DNA from: Vulcanisaeta moutnovskia 768-28
GTDB taxonomy: Archaea; Thermoproteota; Thermoprotei; Thermoproteales; Thermocladiaceae
NCBI RefSeq assembly: GCF_000190315.1
Contig: NC_015151.1
Coordinates: 744,001-808,000, forward strand
Length of the DNA stretch: 64,000 nt
Direction of reading: 5' to 3'
A program made the translations under genes and the position numbers. The notes under the pieces were generated by a model. The model was not told the DNA's origin. It worked only from the letters and a program-made list of their open reading frames with translations, and made no database searches. Shown one piece after another: positions 1-8,561 of this stretch. Position 1 is the first letter of the stretch; each line of letters opens with the position of its first letter.

Positions 1-299
1 CATTCATGGTACTATACAATGCTGGCACTCAGGGAGTAATATCGGCACTGCCATACATAATAAATGGCTTTTTAATAGTCATAACTGCAAGGGGCTTCAG
101 GCCAAGAGAAACCTTGAAAAGGCCCGTCATTGTGAATGACGGTGTTATTCATGCAAATAAAATACCTGGATCACCAATTACCTTAGTTAAGTTAATAGTA
201 ATGAGGAAACCAAAGACTGAGAAGGAGGTTGTTAATGATATATTACTAATATTCCTAATAACAAGCCTAATTTCCCTCTCCCTGTTATTCATTGTTTAA
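1..299 (+). CDS. GlcNAc-1-phosphate transferase-like protein, C-terminal part (glycosyltransferase family 4)
   Basis: The frame is open to the left edge, so this is the 3' end of a gene that starts outside the window. The visible part has a hydrophobic segment (about residues 10-30 from the first Met), a polar loop containing NDGVIHANKIPGSPIT, and a last membrane helix in the final 20 residues. This layout resembles the C terminus of dolichyl-phosphate GlcNAc-1-P transferases (AglH/DPAGT1/MraY superfamily), where a loop with a GKL/DG turn precedes a SxTL(I/V)xL helix. That family puts the first sugar-phosphate on the polyprenol carrier for N-glycosylation. The catalytic aspartates would lie upstream, so the assignment rests on the tail only. 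Confidence 0.5.
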   Translation, partial: FMVLYNAGTQGVISALPYIINGFLIVITARGFRPRETLKRPVIVNDGVIHANKIPGSPITLVKLIVMRKPKTEKEVVNDILLIFLITSLISLSLLFIV

Positions 300-308
300 T
301 AAAGCTAA

Positions 309-743
309 TTACCTAATTGCAACAGCCTCCTTCACACTTATATTGTAACCCTTCGTAACGTATATGCTCTTCGTATTACTTAACTCCTTGAGAACACCAA
401 GGTAGAAGGTCGCCTCCATGAAGTCCGTCTGTTCCTCAAGACTCCTTGGCTTTCTTCTTCTAACCGTATTTATGAACTCCTCAATACTCATACCATACTT
501 ACGCTCTAGATCCCTAATCATTGTTCTGAATGTTTCTTGTCTATACTCACCATAATCATTAATGCAAGGCGGCGGACTTAACCCGATTTGCTTTGTTAAA
601 TTAACTATATATGGGCACGTTGCTGGGTCTCTACCGGCTGGGCAATGTTCCTGGCAAACAACCGTGGCATACCTCAGAATCCTCTCTAAAACACTTAATG
701 GCATTATTACATACTCCTCCTCTGGATCGAGCTTTATCTCCAT
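309..743 (-). CDS. Conserved hypothetical protein with cysteine cluster
   Basis: A 144-residue protein I cannot assign. It has an acidic N terminus, then a CQEHCPAGRDPATCPY segment (about residues 30-45) and another Cys near residue 60, a spacing that could bind zinc or a metal cluster. The rest is mostly helical and charged, with no membrane segment. It converges on the transferase gene and lies downstream of hutI on the same strand with a gap of about 43 nt, so the two could be cotranscribed. No function is claimed. Confidence 0.6.
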   Translation of the reverse strand: MEIKLDPEEEYVIMPLSVLERILRYATVVCQEHCPAGRDPATCPYIVNLTKQIGLSPPPCINDYGEYRQETFRTMIRDLERKYGMSIEEFINTVRRRKPRSLEEQTDFMEATFYLGVLKELSNTKSIYVTKGYNISVKEAVAIR

Positions 744-786
744 CGATGATCATTAATACGCATATTATATCAACTAAATAAAACTT

Positions 787-2037
787 TCAAGTGCATTCTT
801 TACTTATTATGGTACCACTTGGCGTTGATTCCAGGATCATGCCCCTCTTTATGACTATCAAGGCCTTATTCCTGCCTAATTCATAACTTAACCACCTATA
901 ATTAGGTACATCCCAAATAACGATATCTGCTAAGTAACCAGGTTGTAAGATACCCCTGTCTCTGAGGCTGAGACTGTATGCTGCATTGACTGTGGAGGCC
1001 ATTATGACTTCCATGGGTGTCATGCCGAGTAAGTATGTGGCTAGTTCCATTACGTATTGCATGTTTAGGGACCAGGAGTTTGGGCTGAAGTCCGTACCAA
1101 GTGCAATGGGCGCACCTGCGTTCCTTAATGCCTTAACCGGTGGTCTCTTGCTGCTCATTAGTGAGAGTATGGTCACGGGTAATAGGGTCGCTACGGAACC
1201 CCTCTCGGCAATCAATCTTACATTTTGTTCAGGTAGATTCAGTAAGTGATCAAGCGATGCAATACTAAACTCATTAATCAAGTCGCTGCATCCGATATAG
1301 GCTATTTCATCGGCATGAAGCCTAAGCCCAAAGCCTCTTCTTAATGCTTCTTTAAATAAATCCCTGGTCTCCCGTACTGTAAATGCGCCCTCATCACAGA
1401 ATACATCCACAAATTTTGCTAATCCTCTTGCATTGTCGAGGGAGTTTATCACGGCATTAATGTATTCCCTTCTATCCATGTTCCTTGGTGGTACGTGGAC
1501 TAGGTATGTTGGTATGATATCAATGGGTGCATTGACTGATGAATCATTGATTATCCTGAGAAGCCTTATTTCTTGGTCTGGATCAATACCGTAACCATTC
1601 TTAACCTCTATTGTGGTCGTGCCGTACTTCGCAACTTCAAACAACCTAGTAAGGAGTATCCTCCTAAGTTCATCATCCGTTGCACTAACTGTGGCGCTAA
1701 CAGTCCTATAAATACCACCACCCCTCCTAAGTATTTCCTCGTATGGAACACCCTCGAGCTTTAGCTCAAGCTCATCCTCCCTCGAACCAGCAAAGAGTAG
1801 GTGTGTATGTGGATCTACAAGCCCAGTCGTCACCAATGATTCCTCAGCAGGTATTCTACACTTACCCTCATACTTCCTACTTATGGAATCCCACGAACCA
1901 ACATCGGTTATCTTATCACCGTTAACCGCAATACCCGCATTCTCAAGAACTAAGATGGGATCCCCATATCTCCAGGGCATTGACTTAGCCGTGACTAACT
2001 GCCCTATTGGACCAATGAGTAGGGAGACCCTGTCCAT
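787..2037 (-). CDS. hutI: Imidazolonepropionase
   Basis: Hydrolyses 4-imidazolone-5-propionate to N-formimino-L-glutamate, third step of histidine degradation. The 416 residues match the usual length of this amidohydrolase-fold enzyme. Visible metal-site motifs are HTH in DPHTHLLFAG (His77, His79), a conserved His in YLVHVPPR, LHADEI, and the Asp in LGTDFSPN; the C terminus carries the strand typical of composite-domain amidohydrolases. The ATG at 2037 lies about 19 nt from a TATA element shared with gltX on the other strand. hutH, hutU and a hutG candidate lie within 17 kb, which supports imidazolonepropionase over other amidohydrolases. Confidence 0.93.
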   Translation of the reverse strand: MDRVSLLIGPIGQLVTAKSMPWRYGDPILVLENAGIAVNGDKITDVGSWDSISRKYEGKCRIPAEESLVTTGLVDPHTHLLFAGSREDELELKLEGVPYEEILRRGGGIYRTVSATVSATDDELRRILLTRLFEVAKYGTTTIEVKNGYGIDPDQEIRLLRIINDSSVNAPIDIIPTYLVHVPPRNMDRREYINAVINSLDNARGLAKFVDVFCDEGAFTVRETRDLFKEALRRGFGLRLHADEIAYIGCSDLINEFSIASLDHLLNLPEQNVRLIAERGSVATLLPVTILSLMSSKRPPVKALRNAGAPIALGTDFSPNSWSLNMQYVMELATYLLGMTPMEVIMASTVNAAYSLSLRDRGILQPGYLADIVIWDVPNYRWLSYELGRNKALIVIKRGMILESTPSGTIISKECT

Positions 2038-2056
2038 ACGCCGATTGCCAGCGTAT

Positions 2057-2066
2057 GTTTAAAAAG
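2057..2066. promoter_or_regulatory. Shared divergent TATA element between hutI and gltX
   Basis: The ten bases gtttaaaaag read ctttttaaac on the other strand, so both directions resemble an archaeal TATA box. It sits 21 nt before the gltX GTG and 19 nt before the hutI ATG, right for leaderless transcripts on both sides. The whole intergenic space is only 50 nt, leaving no clear room for two separate core promoters. Confidence 0.55.
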
Positions 2067-2087
2067 ATTTCATTTTAACTAATTAAC

Positions 2088-3854
2088 GTGTCCGTGGATA
2101 AGGATAGGATTAGGGATATTGCCCTAAAGCATGCATTAATTAATGCCGTAAAGTTCAATGGTAAAGCCAGCATAAATGCCGTTATTTCTAAGGTATTTGC
2201 TGAGGACCCTTCATTAAGGTCAGCGGCTAAGGAGGTTGCTCAGATTGTTAAGGAGGTTATTGATTACGTAAACTCCCTAAGCATTGATGAACAAAGAAAT
2301 TTACTAATGAGTAAGTGGCCTGAGGCCCTTGGTGAGAGGAAGGTTGAGTCCTATAGGAAGGGTATTGAGGATCTACCGTCGTTGCCTAACGATAATAAGT
2401 ATGAGGTGATAACACTCAGATTTGCACCAAACCCAGACTTTGTGCTGCACCTTGGTAGTGCTAGACCTGCCATTATTAATTATGCCTATAAGCTGAAGTA
2501 CGAGAGTTTAGGCAGAAAGGCTAAGTTTGTTCTTAGGTTTGAGGATACCGATCCAAGAACCAAGAGACCGCTTCCCGAGGCTTATGACGCGATTAGAGAG
2601 GATCTAAAGTGGCTTGGTATTAGGTGGGATGAGGAGTACATTCAATCTGATAGGATGGGTATTTACTATGACATTGCCAGGAAAATCCTTGAGAAAGGCG
2701 GTGCGTACGTTGCTGCAAAGGACACAGACTGTACGCCGGATGACTGGAAGAAGTCTAAGATGATGGGAAAGCCGTGTAAGAATAGGGAGGCCGACCCGAG
2801 TATTAACCTTGAGCTTTTCGATAAGATGCTGGAGGGGCGTTATAAGGAAGGTGAGGCTGTCATGGTAATAAAGACTGATCTTCAACATCCAGACCCAAGT
2901 GTTAGGGATTGGGTCGCCATGAGGATCATAGACACGACCAAGTACCCACATCCAAGGGTTGGTACTAAGTACGTTGTTTGGCCCACATATAATTTTTCAG
3001 TATCAATTGATGATCACTTAATGGGAGTAACACACATACTTAGGGCTCAGGAGCATTCCGTGAATACCATTAAACAATCCTTTATTTATGCGCACATGAA
3101 TTGGGAACAACCAGAGGCCATTCACTTCGGTAGACTCAGGATTGTGGGCATGACACTTAGTAAGACTAGGCTAAAGGCACTTGGTATTAGGTGGGATGAC
3201 ATTAGATTACCAACACTAGCTGGCCTTAGAAATAGGGGTATTCAGCCCGAGGCTATTTGGAACATCATGCTTCAAGTCGGTGTGAAGCCAACAGACGCAA
3301 CGATATCCTCAGCAAACCTATTTGCTGAAAATAGGAAAATAATTGAACCAAGGGCTAATAGATACATGGCCGTTATAAACCCTATTAAGGTAATAATTAA
3401 GGACGTTACCGAAGAATTAACAGCAAAACTGCCAATGCATCCATCGTACCCAGAGCGAGGATTTAGAACAATAACTCTCAAGCCAAGTAATAATGAGGTA
3501 ATTATTTTCATAAGTAGATCCGACTATGAGAAGGTTAGCGTAGGTTCGGTAATTCGTTTAATGGAGCTCGTAAATGTCGAAATAATCGAGAAAACAAGCA
3601 ACGCCCTAACTGCATATATGCATAGTAAAGATCTTGAGAGCGCTAAGAAGGTTAATGCGGTAATAATTCAGTGGGTACCGCCTGATGGATTGACAATAAG
3701 GATTGTAAGGCCTGAGGATTTAAGGCTTGTTGAGGATGAGGGTCTTGCGGAACATGCTGTTGAACAGGTGGCCAACGGCGAGATAGTACAATTCATGAGG
3801 TATGGCTTTGTGAAGAAGGTAGGTAATGATAGGTTTATTTATGTCCATGATTAA
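2088..3854 (+). CDS. gltX: Glutamyl-tRNA synthetase (archaeal, non-discriminating type expected)
   Basis: Charges tRNA-Glu, and in archaea with GatDE also tRNA-Gln before amidation; gatD is at 48071 in this window. The 588 residues show the archaeal GluRS N-terminal extension (about 1-100), the class I Rossmann signature FAPNPDFVLHLGSARPA, where the HIGH box reads HLGS, then RFEDTDPRTKRP, and MTLSKTRL as the KMSKS-like loop. The C-terminal half is the beta-barrel anticodon domain of archaeal/eukaryotic GluRS. Start is GTG, 21 nt after the shared TATA element. A short perfect hairpin follows the stop. Confidence 0.95.
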   Translation: MSVDKDRIRDIALKHALINAVKFNGKASINAVISKVFAEDPSLRSAAKEVAQIVKEVIDYVNSLSIDEQRNLLMSKWPEALGERKVESYRKGIEDLPSLPNDNKYEVITLRFAPNPDFVLHLGSARPAIINYAYKLKYESLGRKAKFVLRFEDTDPRTKRPLPEAYDAIREDLKWLGIRWDEEYIQSDRMGIYYDIARKILEKGGAYVAAKDTDCTPDDWKKSKMMGKPCKNREADPSINLELFDKMLEGRYKEGEAVMVIKTDLQHPDPSVRDWVAMRIIDTTKYPHPRVGTKYVVWPTYNFSVSIDDHLMGVTHILRAQEHSVNTIKQSFIYAHMNWEQPEAIHFGRLRIVGMTLSKTRLKALGIRWDDIRLPTLAGLRNRGIQPEAIWNIMLQVGVKPTDATISSANLFAENRKIIEPRANRYMAVINPIKVIIKDVTEELTAKLPMHPSYPERGFRTITLKPSNNEVIIFISRSDYEKVSVGSVIRLMELVNVEIIEKTSNALTAYMHSKDLESAKKVNAVIIQWVPPDGLTIRIVRPEDLRLVEDEGLAEHAVEQVANGEIVQFMRYGFVKKVGNDRFIYVHD

Positions 3855-3875
3855 TGCGTTGTTATATCAACGCAT
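3854..3875. terminator. Perfect 8-bp inverted repeat after gltX
   Basis: atgcgttg (3854-3861) and caacgcat (3868-3875) are exact reverse complements around a 6-nt ttatat loop, starting at the last base of the gltX stop codon. It could be a transcript-end hairpin or a protein-binding palindrome. No T-run follows directly, so intrinsic termination is only a possibility. Confidence 0.35.
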
Positions 3876-3911
3876 GAAATATAACACCATATCGCACATT
3901 GTGAGTTAATG

Positions 3912-3921
3912 CTTTTTATAT
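3912..3921 (+). promoter_or_regulatory. TATA box of thrC
   Basis: ctttttatat lies 27 nt before the ATG at 3949, the usual archaeal distance for a transcript with little or no 5' leader. Confidence 0.5.
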
Positions 3922-3948
3922 AGTAATACGGTAGAACCTAGGTCCCTT

Positions 3949-5037
3949 ATGAAGATAGAATATAGGTGTTCAAGATGTGGTTACACGATTGAGGCGACTT
4001 CATGGCTTTGGCAATGCCCTAAATGTGGAGGCCCACTTGATCTAGTAATTGAGGGATTAAAGTTTACTTTGAGTGAGTATAGGGGTTTATGGAGATTCTC
4101 AAGTGTAATACCTGCGAAACCCCTAGTTAGTCTTGGTGAGGGATTCACGCCATTAGTCAAGGCTGATTTCCTTGGTAAAGGCAGTTACCTAAAGCTTGAG
4201 TACCTTAATCCAACTGGTTCGTTTAAGGATAGAGGATCCGCGGTGGCCATATCAAAGGCACTAGAGTTTGGTGCTAAGGCTGTAGTTGAGGATTCAAGTG
4301 GTAATGCAGGTATATCAGTAGCTGCCTATGCTGCTACGGCCAGTATTAAGGCTAGAATTTACGTACCTAAGGATGCACCTGAAGGTAAGAAGACCCTCAT
4401 AAGATCATTGGGCGCTGAATTAATAGAGACCTCCTCTAGGACTGAAGCCAGTAGGGTGGCTATTAAGTCCGTGGGACCTAACGAGGTTTATATCGGGCAT
4501 GCATGGAACCCCTGGTTCTTACAGGGTACGAAGACCTTGGCTTACGAATTACTTAATCAAATAGGGCATGTACCCAATGCCGTAATTCTCCCGGTATCAG
4601 CTGGTACGTTGCTTCTCGGACTATGGATCGGCTTCAATGAGTTACTGGGTTTTGGTCTTATTAATAAAGTGCCAAGGCTTTATGCCGTTCAAACCCAGGG
4701 ATTTGCTGATCTATATGGGAGGATTCATGGGGAGTATTCGAAAGAGCCAACTAAGTTTGCGGATGCACTTAGGGTATCTAATCCGCCAAGGCTTGGTCAA
4801 ATGGTTAATGCGGTCACGGGTAGTGGGGGTGATGCATTGGTGATTGAGGATGATGAACTTTTACAAGCGTGGAAAACATTGTTAAAGAGAGGATACATAG
4901 TTGAGCCTAGTAGTGCAATAGCCCTTTCAGGCTACATGAAATTATTGAGTAATAATTATATAGGTAGTGATGATGAGGTCGTGATTATACTAACCGGTAG
5001 TGGCTTGAAGTATATAGATATAATGAGTAAGGTATAG
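3949..5037 (+). CDS. thrC: Threonine synthase
   Basis: Converts O-phosphohomoserine to threonine, PLP-dependent. The 362-residue protein starts with a zinc-ribbon-like segment (C7, C10, C23, C26) found on many archaeal threonine synthases. The PLP lysine is Lys93 in NPTGSFKDRG; the SSGNAGISVAAYAA phosphate/cofactor loop and a C-terminal LTGSGLKY glycine loop follow, as in fold-type II enzymes. Threonine dehydratases and cysteine synthases share the fold, but the zinc ribbon and the GEGFTPLV entry favour threonine synthase. It has its own TATA box. Confidence 0.88.
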   Translation: MKIEYRCSRCGYTIEATSWLWQCPKCGGPLDLVIEGLKFTLSEYRGLWRFSSVIPAKPLVSLGEGFTPLVKADFLGKGSYLKLEYLNPTGSFKDRGSAVAISKALEFGAKAVVEDSSGNAGISVAAYAATASIKARIYVPKDAPEGKKTLIRSLGAELIETSSRTEASRVAIKSVGPNEVYIGHAWNPWFLQGTKTLAYELLNQIGHVPNAVILPVSAGTLLLGLWIGFNELLGFGLINKVPRLYAVQTQGFADLYGRIHGEYSKEPTKFADALRVSNPPRLGQMVNAVTGSGGDALVIEDDELLQAWKTLLKRGYIVEPSSAIALSGYMKLLSNNYIGSDDEVVIILTGSGLKYIDIMSKV

Positions 5038-5060
5038 TTGAATATATTTAACAAGAGCAA

Positions 5061-5070
5061 CCTTTATAAA
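5061..5070 (+). promoter_or_regulatory. TATA box of the aminotransferase gene
   Basis: cctttataaa lies 22 nt before the GTG at 5093. Transcription would begin about 25 nt downstream, near 5090, which makes GTG 5093 a better start than the upstream TTG at 5084. Confidence 0.5.
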
Positions 5071-5092
5071 CGCTTACTATTCTTTGTGCATC

Positions 5093-6295
5093 GTGAGGAT
5101 ATCAACAAGAAGTAATGCATTTCCTGGATCAGCCATTAGGGGTGTTAATGAGGAGGTTGTTAGGCTTGAGAGTTCTGGTGTTAGGGTTTATGGCTTCCAT
5201 ATTGGTCAGCCTGGTCTTCCGCCGAGTAGGGAGTTGCTTCTTGAGTTTACGAAGGAGCTTCTTGAGAGACCCTTTGAGTATAGCATGTACACGCCGAGCA
5301 GTGGTATTGAGGAGTTGAGGGAGGCAATAGCCGAAGACTACACAGGGTACTCAGGGGTTAAGATAAGTAGTGCCAATGTCTCGGTCACCGCAGGCTCCGC
5401 AGAGGCTATCTTAGCAGCCTTTATGGCGATTATTGATGAAGGTGATGAGGTTATACTCTTCGACCCAACATACCTAATGTATGAGCCAGTCATTAATTAC
5501 CTGGGTGGTAAGGTTATCAGGGTTAGGGCTAGGGAGGAGCTTGGTTGGGAGCCCAGTGAGGAGGATGTTAAGGCCGTGATGAGTAGGAGGGTTAAGGCAA
5601 TAATAGCCGTTAACCCAGACAACCCAACAGGTAGAGTCCTTAGCGATTCCATGATTAAGTTATTGATTGACCTAGCCCGTGACTATGACGCATTCCTAAT
5701 CTATGATGAGGCGTATAGGCATCTTTATTATGAGGGCTCTCATACGTACGCCATTAAGTACGGTCTTGAAAACGTCATTGCCCTGAACACGTTCTCCAAG
5801 GACCCAGCAATGCCCGGCTGGAGACTAGGCTACGTAATAGCCCATGAGGACTTCATAAAGGTGTTTAATAGGGTTAAGCAGTACACGAACCTAAATCCAC
5901 CAACGCCTGCTCAGTACGCTGGTCTACTATACCTAAGGAAGTACAAGGAGAGGTACTTAAGTGAGACCTTGCCGATTTATAAGTCGAGGATGGAGACAAT
6001 GCACAAGGCTATTAGGGAATACCTATCCGAGGCAGTTGTCGTAAAGCCAAAGGCTGGCTTATTCATATTCCCGAATCTAGGATCGTATTTAAGAAGGCTT
6101 AATATTAATGATTATGAATTTGCAATGAAACTTGTTAGGGAGGCACATGTTGCTGTAGTGCCAGGATCGGCCTTTGGGGAGGTGGGTAAGTTCCATGTAA
6201 GGATGGCTTTTGCGAGGGAGAGTGAGAGAGATATCGAGGAGGGTATTAGTATATTGGCTAATTACCTATTAAGGGCCTTAGGGAGTTCTGAATAA
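5093..6295 (+). CDS. Class I/II pyridoxal-phosphate aminotransferase (aspartate aminotransferase-like)
   Basis: Probably moves an amino group between an amino acid and a 2-oxo acid, for example aspartate/2-oxoglutarate. Fold-type I features: the YTPSSGIEELREAI segment, VTAGSAEAI, the NPDNPTGRVL loop, YDEAYRHL with the cofactor Asp, the PLP lysine in NTFSKDPAMPGWRLGY, and RMAFARE near the C terminus with the substrate-carboxylate Arg. I prefer GTG 5093 over TTG 5084 because of the TATA spacing. Substrate cannot be read from sequence; its place beside hut genes and gltX suits glutamate metabolism, but that is inference. Confidence 0.85.
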   Translation: MRISTRSNAFPGSAIRGVNEEVVRLESSGVRVYGFHIGQPGLPPSRELLLEFTKELLERPFEYSMYTPSSGIEELREAIAEDYTGYSGVKISSANVSVTAGSAEAILAAFMAIIDEGDEVILFDPTYLMYEPVINYLGGKVIRVRAREELGWEPSEEDVKAVMSRRVKAIIAVNPDNPTGRVLSDSMIKLLIDLARDYDAFLIYDEAYRHLYYEGSHTYAIKYGLENVIALNTFSKDPAMPGWRLGYVIAHEDFIKVFNRVKQYTNLNPPTPAQYAGLLYLRKYKERYLSETLPIYKSRMETMHKAIREYLSEAVVVKPKAGLFIFPNLGSYLRRLNINDYEFAMKLVREAHVAVVPGSAFGEVGKFHVRMAFARESERDIEEGISILANYLLRALGSSE

Positions 6296-6344
6296 TCATT
6301 ATTAAGGAAAATAAATTAATTTACATTGTAGTACCTAGGATTAT

Positions 6345-7841
6345 ATGGTCGTGGAGATTGGAGCAGGCATGCACCTAACCTTGGATGACATAATCAAGGC
6401 CTCTAGGAATTATGAGGAGGTCAGGGTGGGTAATAATGCCTTGGATGCGATGAAGCGGTCCCGTATGGTTCTTGAGAATTTAATTCATGGTAATGTTAGG
6501 ATTTACGGTGTTAATACGGGACTTGGTGATTTATATAATGTAACTGTTAATCCCGAGGACGTAGCCAAGTACTCACTGGATATGCTTATTGATCACTCAA
6601 TGGGTGTTGGTGATTATGCACCTGATGACTGGGTTCGCGCTACAATGCTTGTTAGGGCCCATCAATTGTCCCTAGGGTACAGTGGTATTAGGAGCATTAT
6701 TGTAGAGAGATTAGTTGATTTTCTTAACATGAGGATAACACCGTTGGTTCCTAAATACGGTTCGGTAGGTGCTTCGGGTGATTTAGCGCCATTAGCGCAT
6801 ATTGCATTAGCCCTACTGGGTAAGGGCTTTGTTAGGTATCAGGGTAGGGTAATGCCCAGTATAGAGGCTCTAAAGTCAATTGGACTTAGTGAGTTAAGCC
6901 TTAGTTATAAGGAGGCTTTATCATTAATTAATGGAACTAGCTACAGTGCTGCAGTGGCTTCGTTGGGTATTTGGGATTCCTATAGGTTATTGAAGGCTGC
7001 ATTAGCGGTTATGGCACTGATGATTGAGGCATCACGAGCTAATATGGCATCGTTAAGTATTGAGGCAAATTCCGCTAAGTTGCATAGTGGTGAAATCGAG
7101 GTTGCGAAGATAATGAGTGAATTATTGAGTGACAGTAAGAATGTGAACACTAGTGGTAGGGTTCAAGACCCATACTCAATAAGGTGTATACCACAGGTCC
7201 TTGGTTCAGTACTTGACGCACTTATTTGGGTCCTACGTAACGTATTGAATGAGGTTAATTCCGTGAGTGATAATCCAATAATTGTTAATAGCGCTGTATT
7301 TTCGACATGTCACTTTCATGGTCAGTATGTGGCCTTATCAACGGACCTGCTCAACATGTCACTGGCTGTACTTGGCAATTTAATTGAGAGGCAGATAGCT
7401 CAATTACTTAGGAGGGAGATCAATGGCATTAATAATTACTTGGCCAATGGTCCTTGGCGTGTTGGCTTAATGCTTGCTCAGTATACTGCCGCGGCATTGG
7501 CAGCCAGGCTTAGGGAGTTATCGACACCATCAACCGTACAGAATATACCAACCAGTGGTTTTCAGGAGGATATTAACTCCATGAGCGCAAACTCAGCGAT
7601 AAAACTTCATGATGTTAACTCAATAATTACGCAATTAATAGCCGCGCTCGCCTACGTCACGTACTCAGTGATTAATGCCAACAATTCATGTTCAACTTGC
7701 GGTAAAGTAACAACACGCATTTATAAAACAATAAGTAAGTACGTGGTTAACGTTCAATCGCATCATGATGCAATAACCAAATTGATGAGTTCAATTGATG
7801 AGCTTTCAGGCATTATTGCCTTGAAGATCAATCCATGGTAG
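6345..7841 (+). CDS. hutH: Histidine ammonia-lyase
   Basis: Deaminates L-histidine to trans-urocanate, first step of the hut pathway. The 498 residues are normal for the family. The Ala143-Ser144-Gly145 triad in GSVGASGDLAPL would cyclise into the MIO cofactor, YGVNTGLGDL (54-63) is the conserved active-site loop, and QDPYSIRC with SDNPI complete the family signature. An aromatic ammonia-lyase with another substrate shares the fold, but hutU and hutI nearby support histidine. ATG 6345 follows an AT-rich element at about 6312-6320; a second Met at codon 9 is possible. The 3' end overlaps convergent rpiA by 14 nt. Confidence 0.93.
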   Translation: MVVEIGAGMHLTLDDIIKASRNYEEVRVGNNALDAMKRSRMVLENLIHGNVRIYGVNTGLGDLYNVTVNPEDVAKYSLDMLIDHSMGVGDYAPDDWVRATMLVRAHQLSLGYSGIRSIIVERLVDFLNMRITPLVPKYGSVGASGDLAPLAHIALALLGKGFVRYQGRVMPSIEALKSIGLSELSLSYKEALSLINGTSYSAAVASLGIWDSYRLLKAALAVMALMIEASRANMASLSIEANSAKLHSGEIEVAKIMSELLSDSKNVNTSGRVQDPYSIRCIPQVLGSVLDALIWVLRNVLNEVNSVSDNPIIVNSAVFSTCHFHGQYVALSTDLLNMSLAVLGNLIERQIAQLLRREINGINNYLANGPWRVGLMLAQYTAAALAARLRELSTPSTVQNIPTSGFQEDINSMSANSAIKLHDVNSIITQLIAALAYVTYSVINANNSCSTCGKVTTRIYKTISKYVVNVQSHHDAITKLMSSIDELSGIIALKINPW

Positions 7842-8529
7842 TAACTGATCCATCAATCCTACCAATTATCACCTTGGAAATCCTCTTACCACTAAATATC
7901 CCAACCTCAACAACCCCTGGTATTTCCTTAATAATTCTCTCCATATCATCAGGATTCATTACCGCCTTAGGCATATAATCTATTATGTAGTTGCCGTTGT
8001 CAGTAACGATAGGTCCCCTTTTGCCACTACCAAACCTTAACTCGGCTGTTCCACCAAGTTCTTCAAGTCTCGCCTTAATGATTGACCAGGCAAAGGGTAT
8101 TACCTCAATTGGTATTGGGTGCTTGCTCGGTATTGAGGGAAAGACTTTTGTCTCATCAACAATGACTATGAACTCCCTAGCCCAATAATCAATAATTTTC
8201 TCCCTGGTTAGGGCAGCACCACCACCCTTAATGAGGTTCTTCCTCCTATCAACCTCATCAGCGCCGTCAATAGCCACATCAACATGGTTAACTTGCCAAG
8301 GGTAGCGCAATAAATGCGCTAGTCCCAGTTTAATTATCTCGATCTCAGTTTCAGTCGATGTTGGAACTAAGAGAATTTCCTCAATGCTATCACTAATTAT
8401 TAATTTATGAAGTTCCCTGAGGAAGGCCATTGCTGTGGATCCAGTCCCAACACCAACCACGTACTTATCCCTGAGATACTTAATAGCTTCCCTAGCCGCT
8501 GCCTCCCTAGCAATAACTATGTTATCCAC
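7828..8529 (-). CDS. rpiA: Ribose-5-phosphate isomerase A
   Basis: Interconverts ribose-5-phosphate and ribulose-5-phosphate, supplying ribose for nucleotides and histidine. The 233 residues carry the RpiA hallmarks VGVGTGSTAMAF near the N terminus, VPTSTETE, DGADEVDRRKNLIKGGGAALTREKI with the catalytic Asp/Lys/Glu region, and DNGNYIIDY near the C terminus. The start is GTG. It lies 32 nt downstream of the DHPS-like gene on the same strand and may share its transcript. Confidence 0.95.
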   Translation of the reverse strand: MDNIVIAREAAAREAIKYLRDKYVVGVGTGSTAMAFLRELHKLIISDSIEEILLVPTSTETEIEIIKLGLAHLLRYPWQVNHVDVAIDGADEVDRRKNLIKGGGAALTREKIIDYWAREFIVIVDETKVFPSIPSKHPIPIEVIPFAWSIIKARLEELGGTAELRFGSGKRGPIVTDNGNYIIDYMPKAVMNPDDMERIIKEIPGVVEVGIFSGKRISKVIIGRIDGSVTTMD

Positions 8530-8561
8530 GGTATCAATAAAATACCTAATAATTTAAATGA

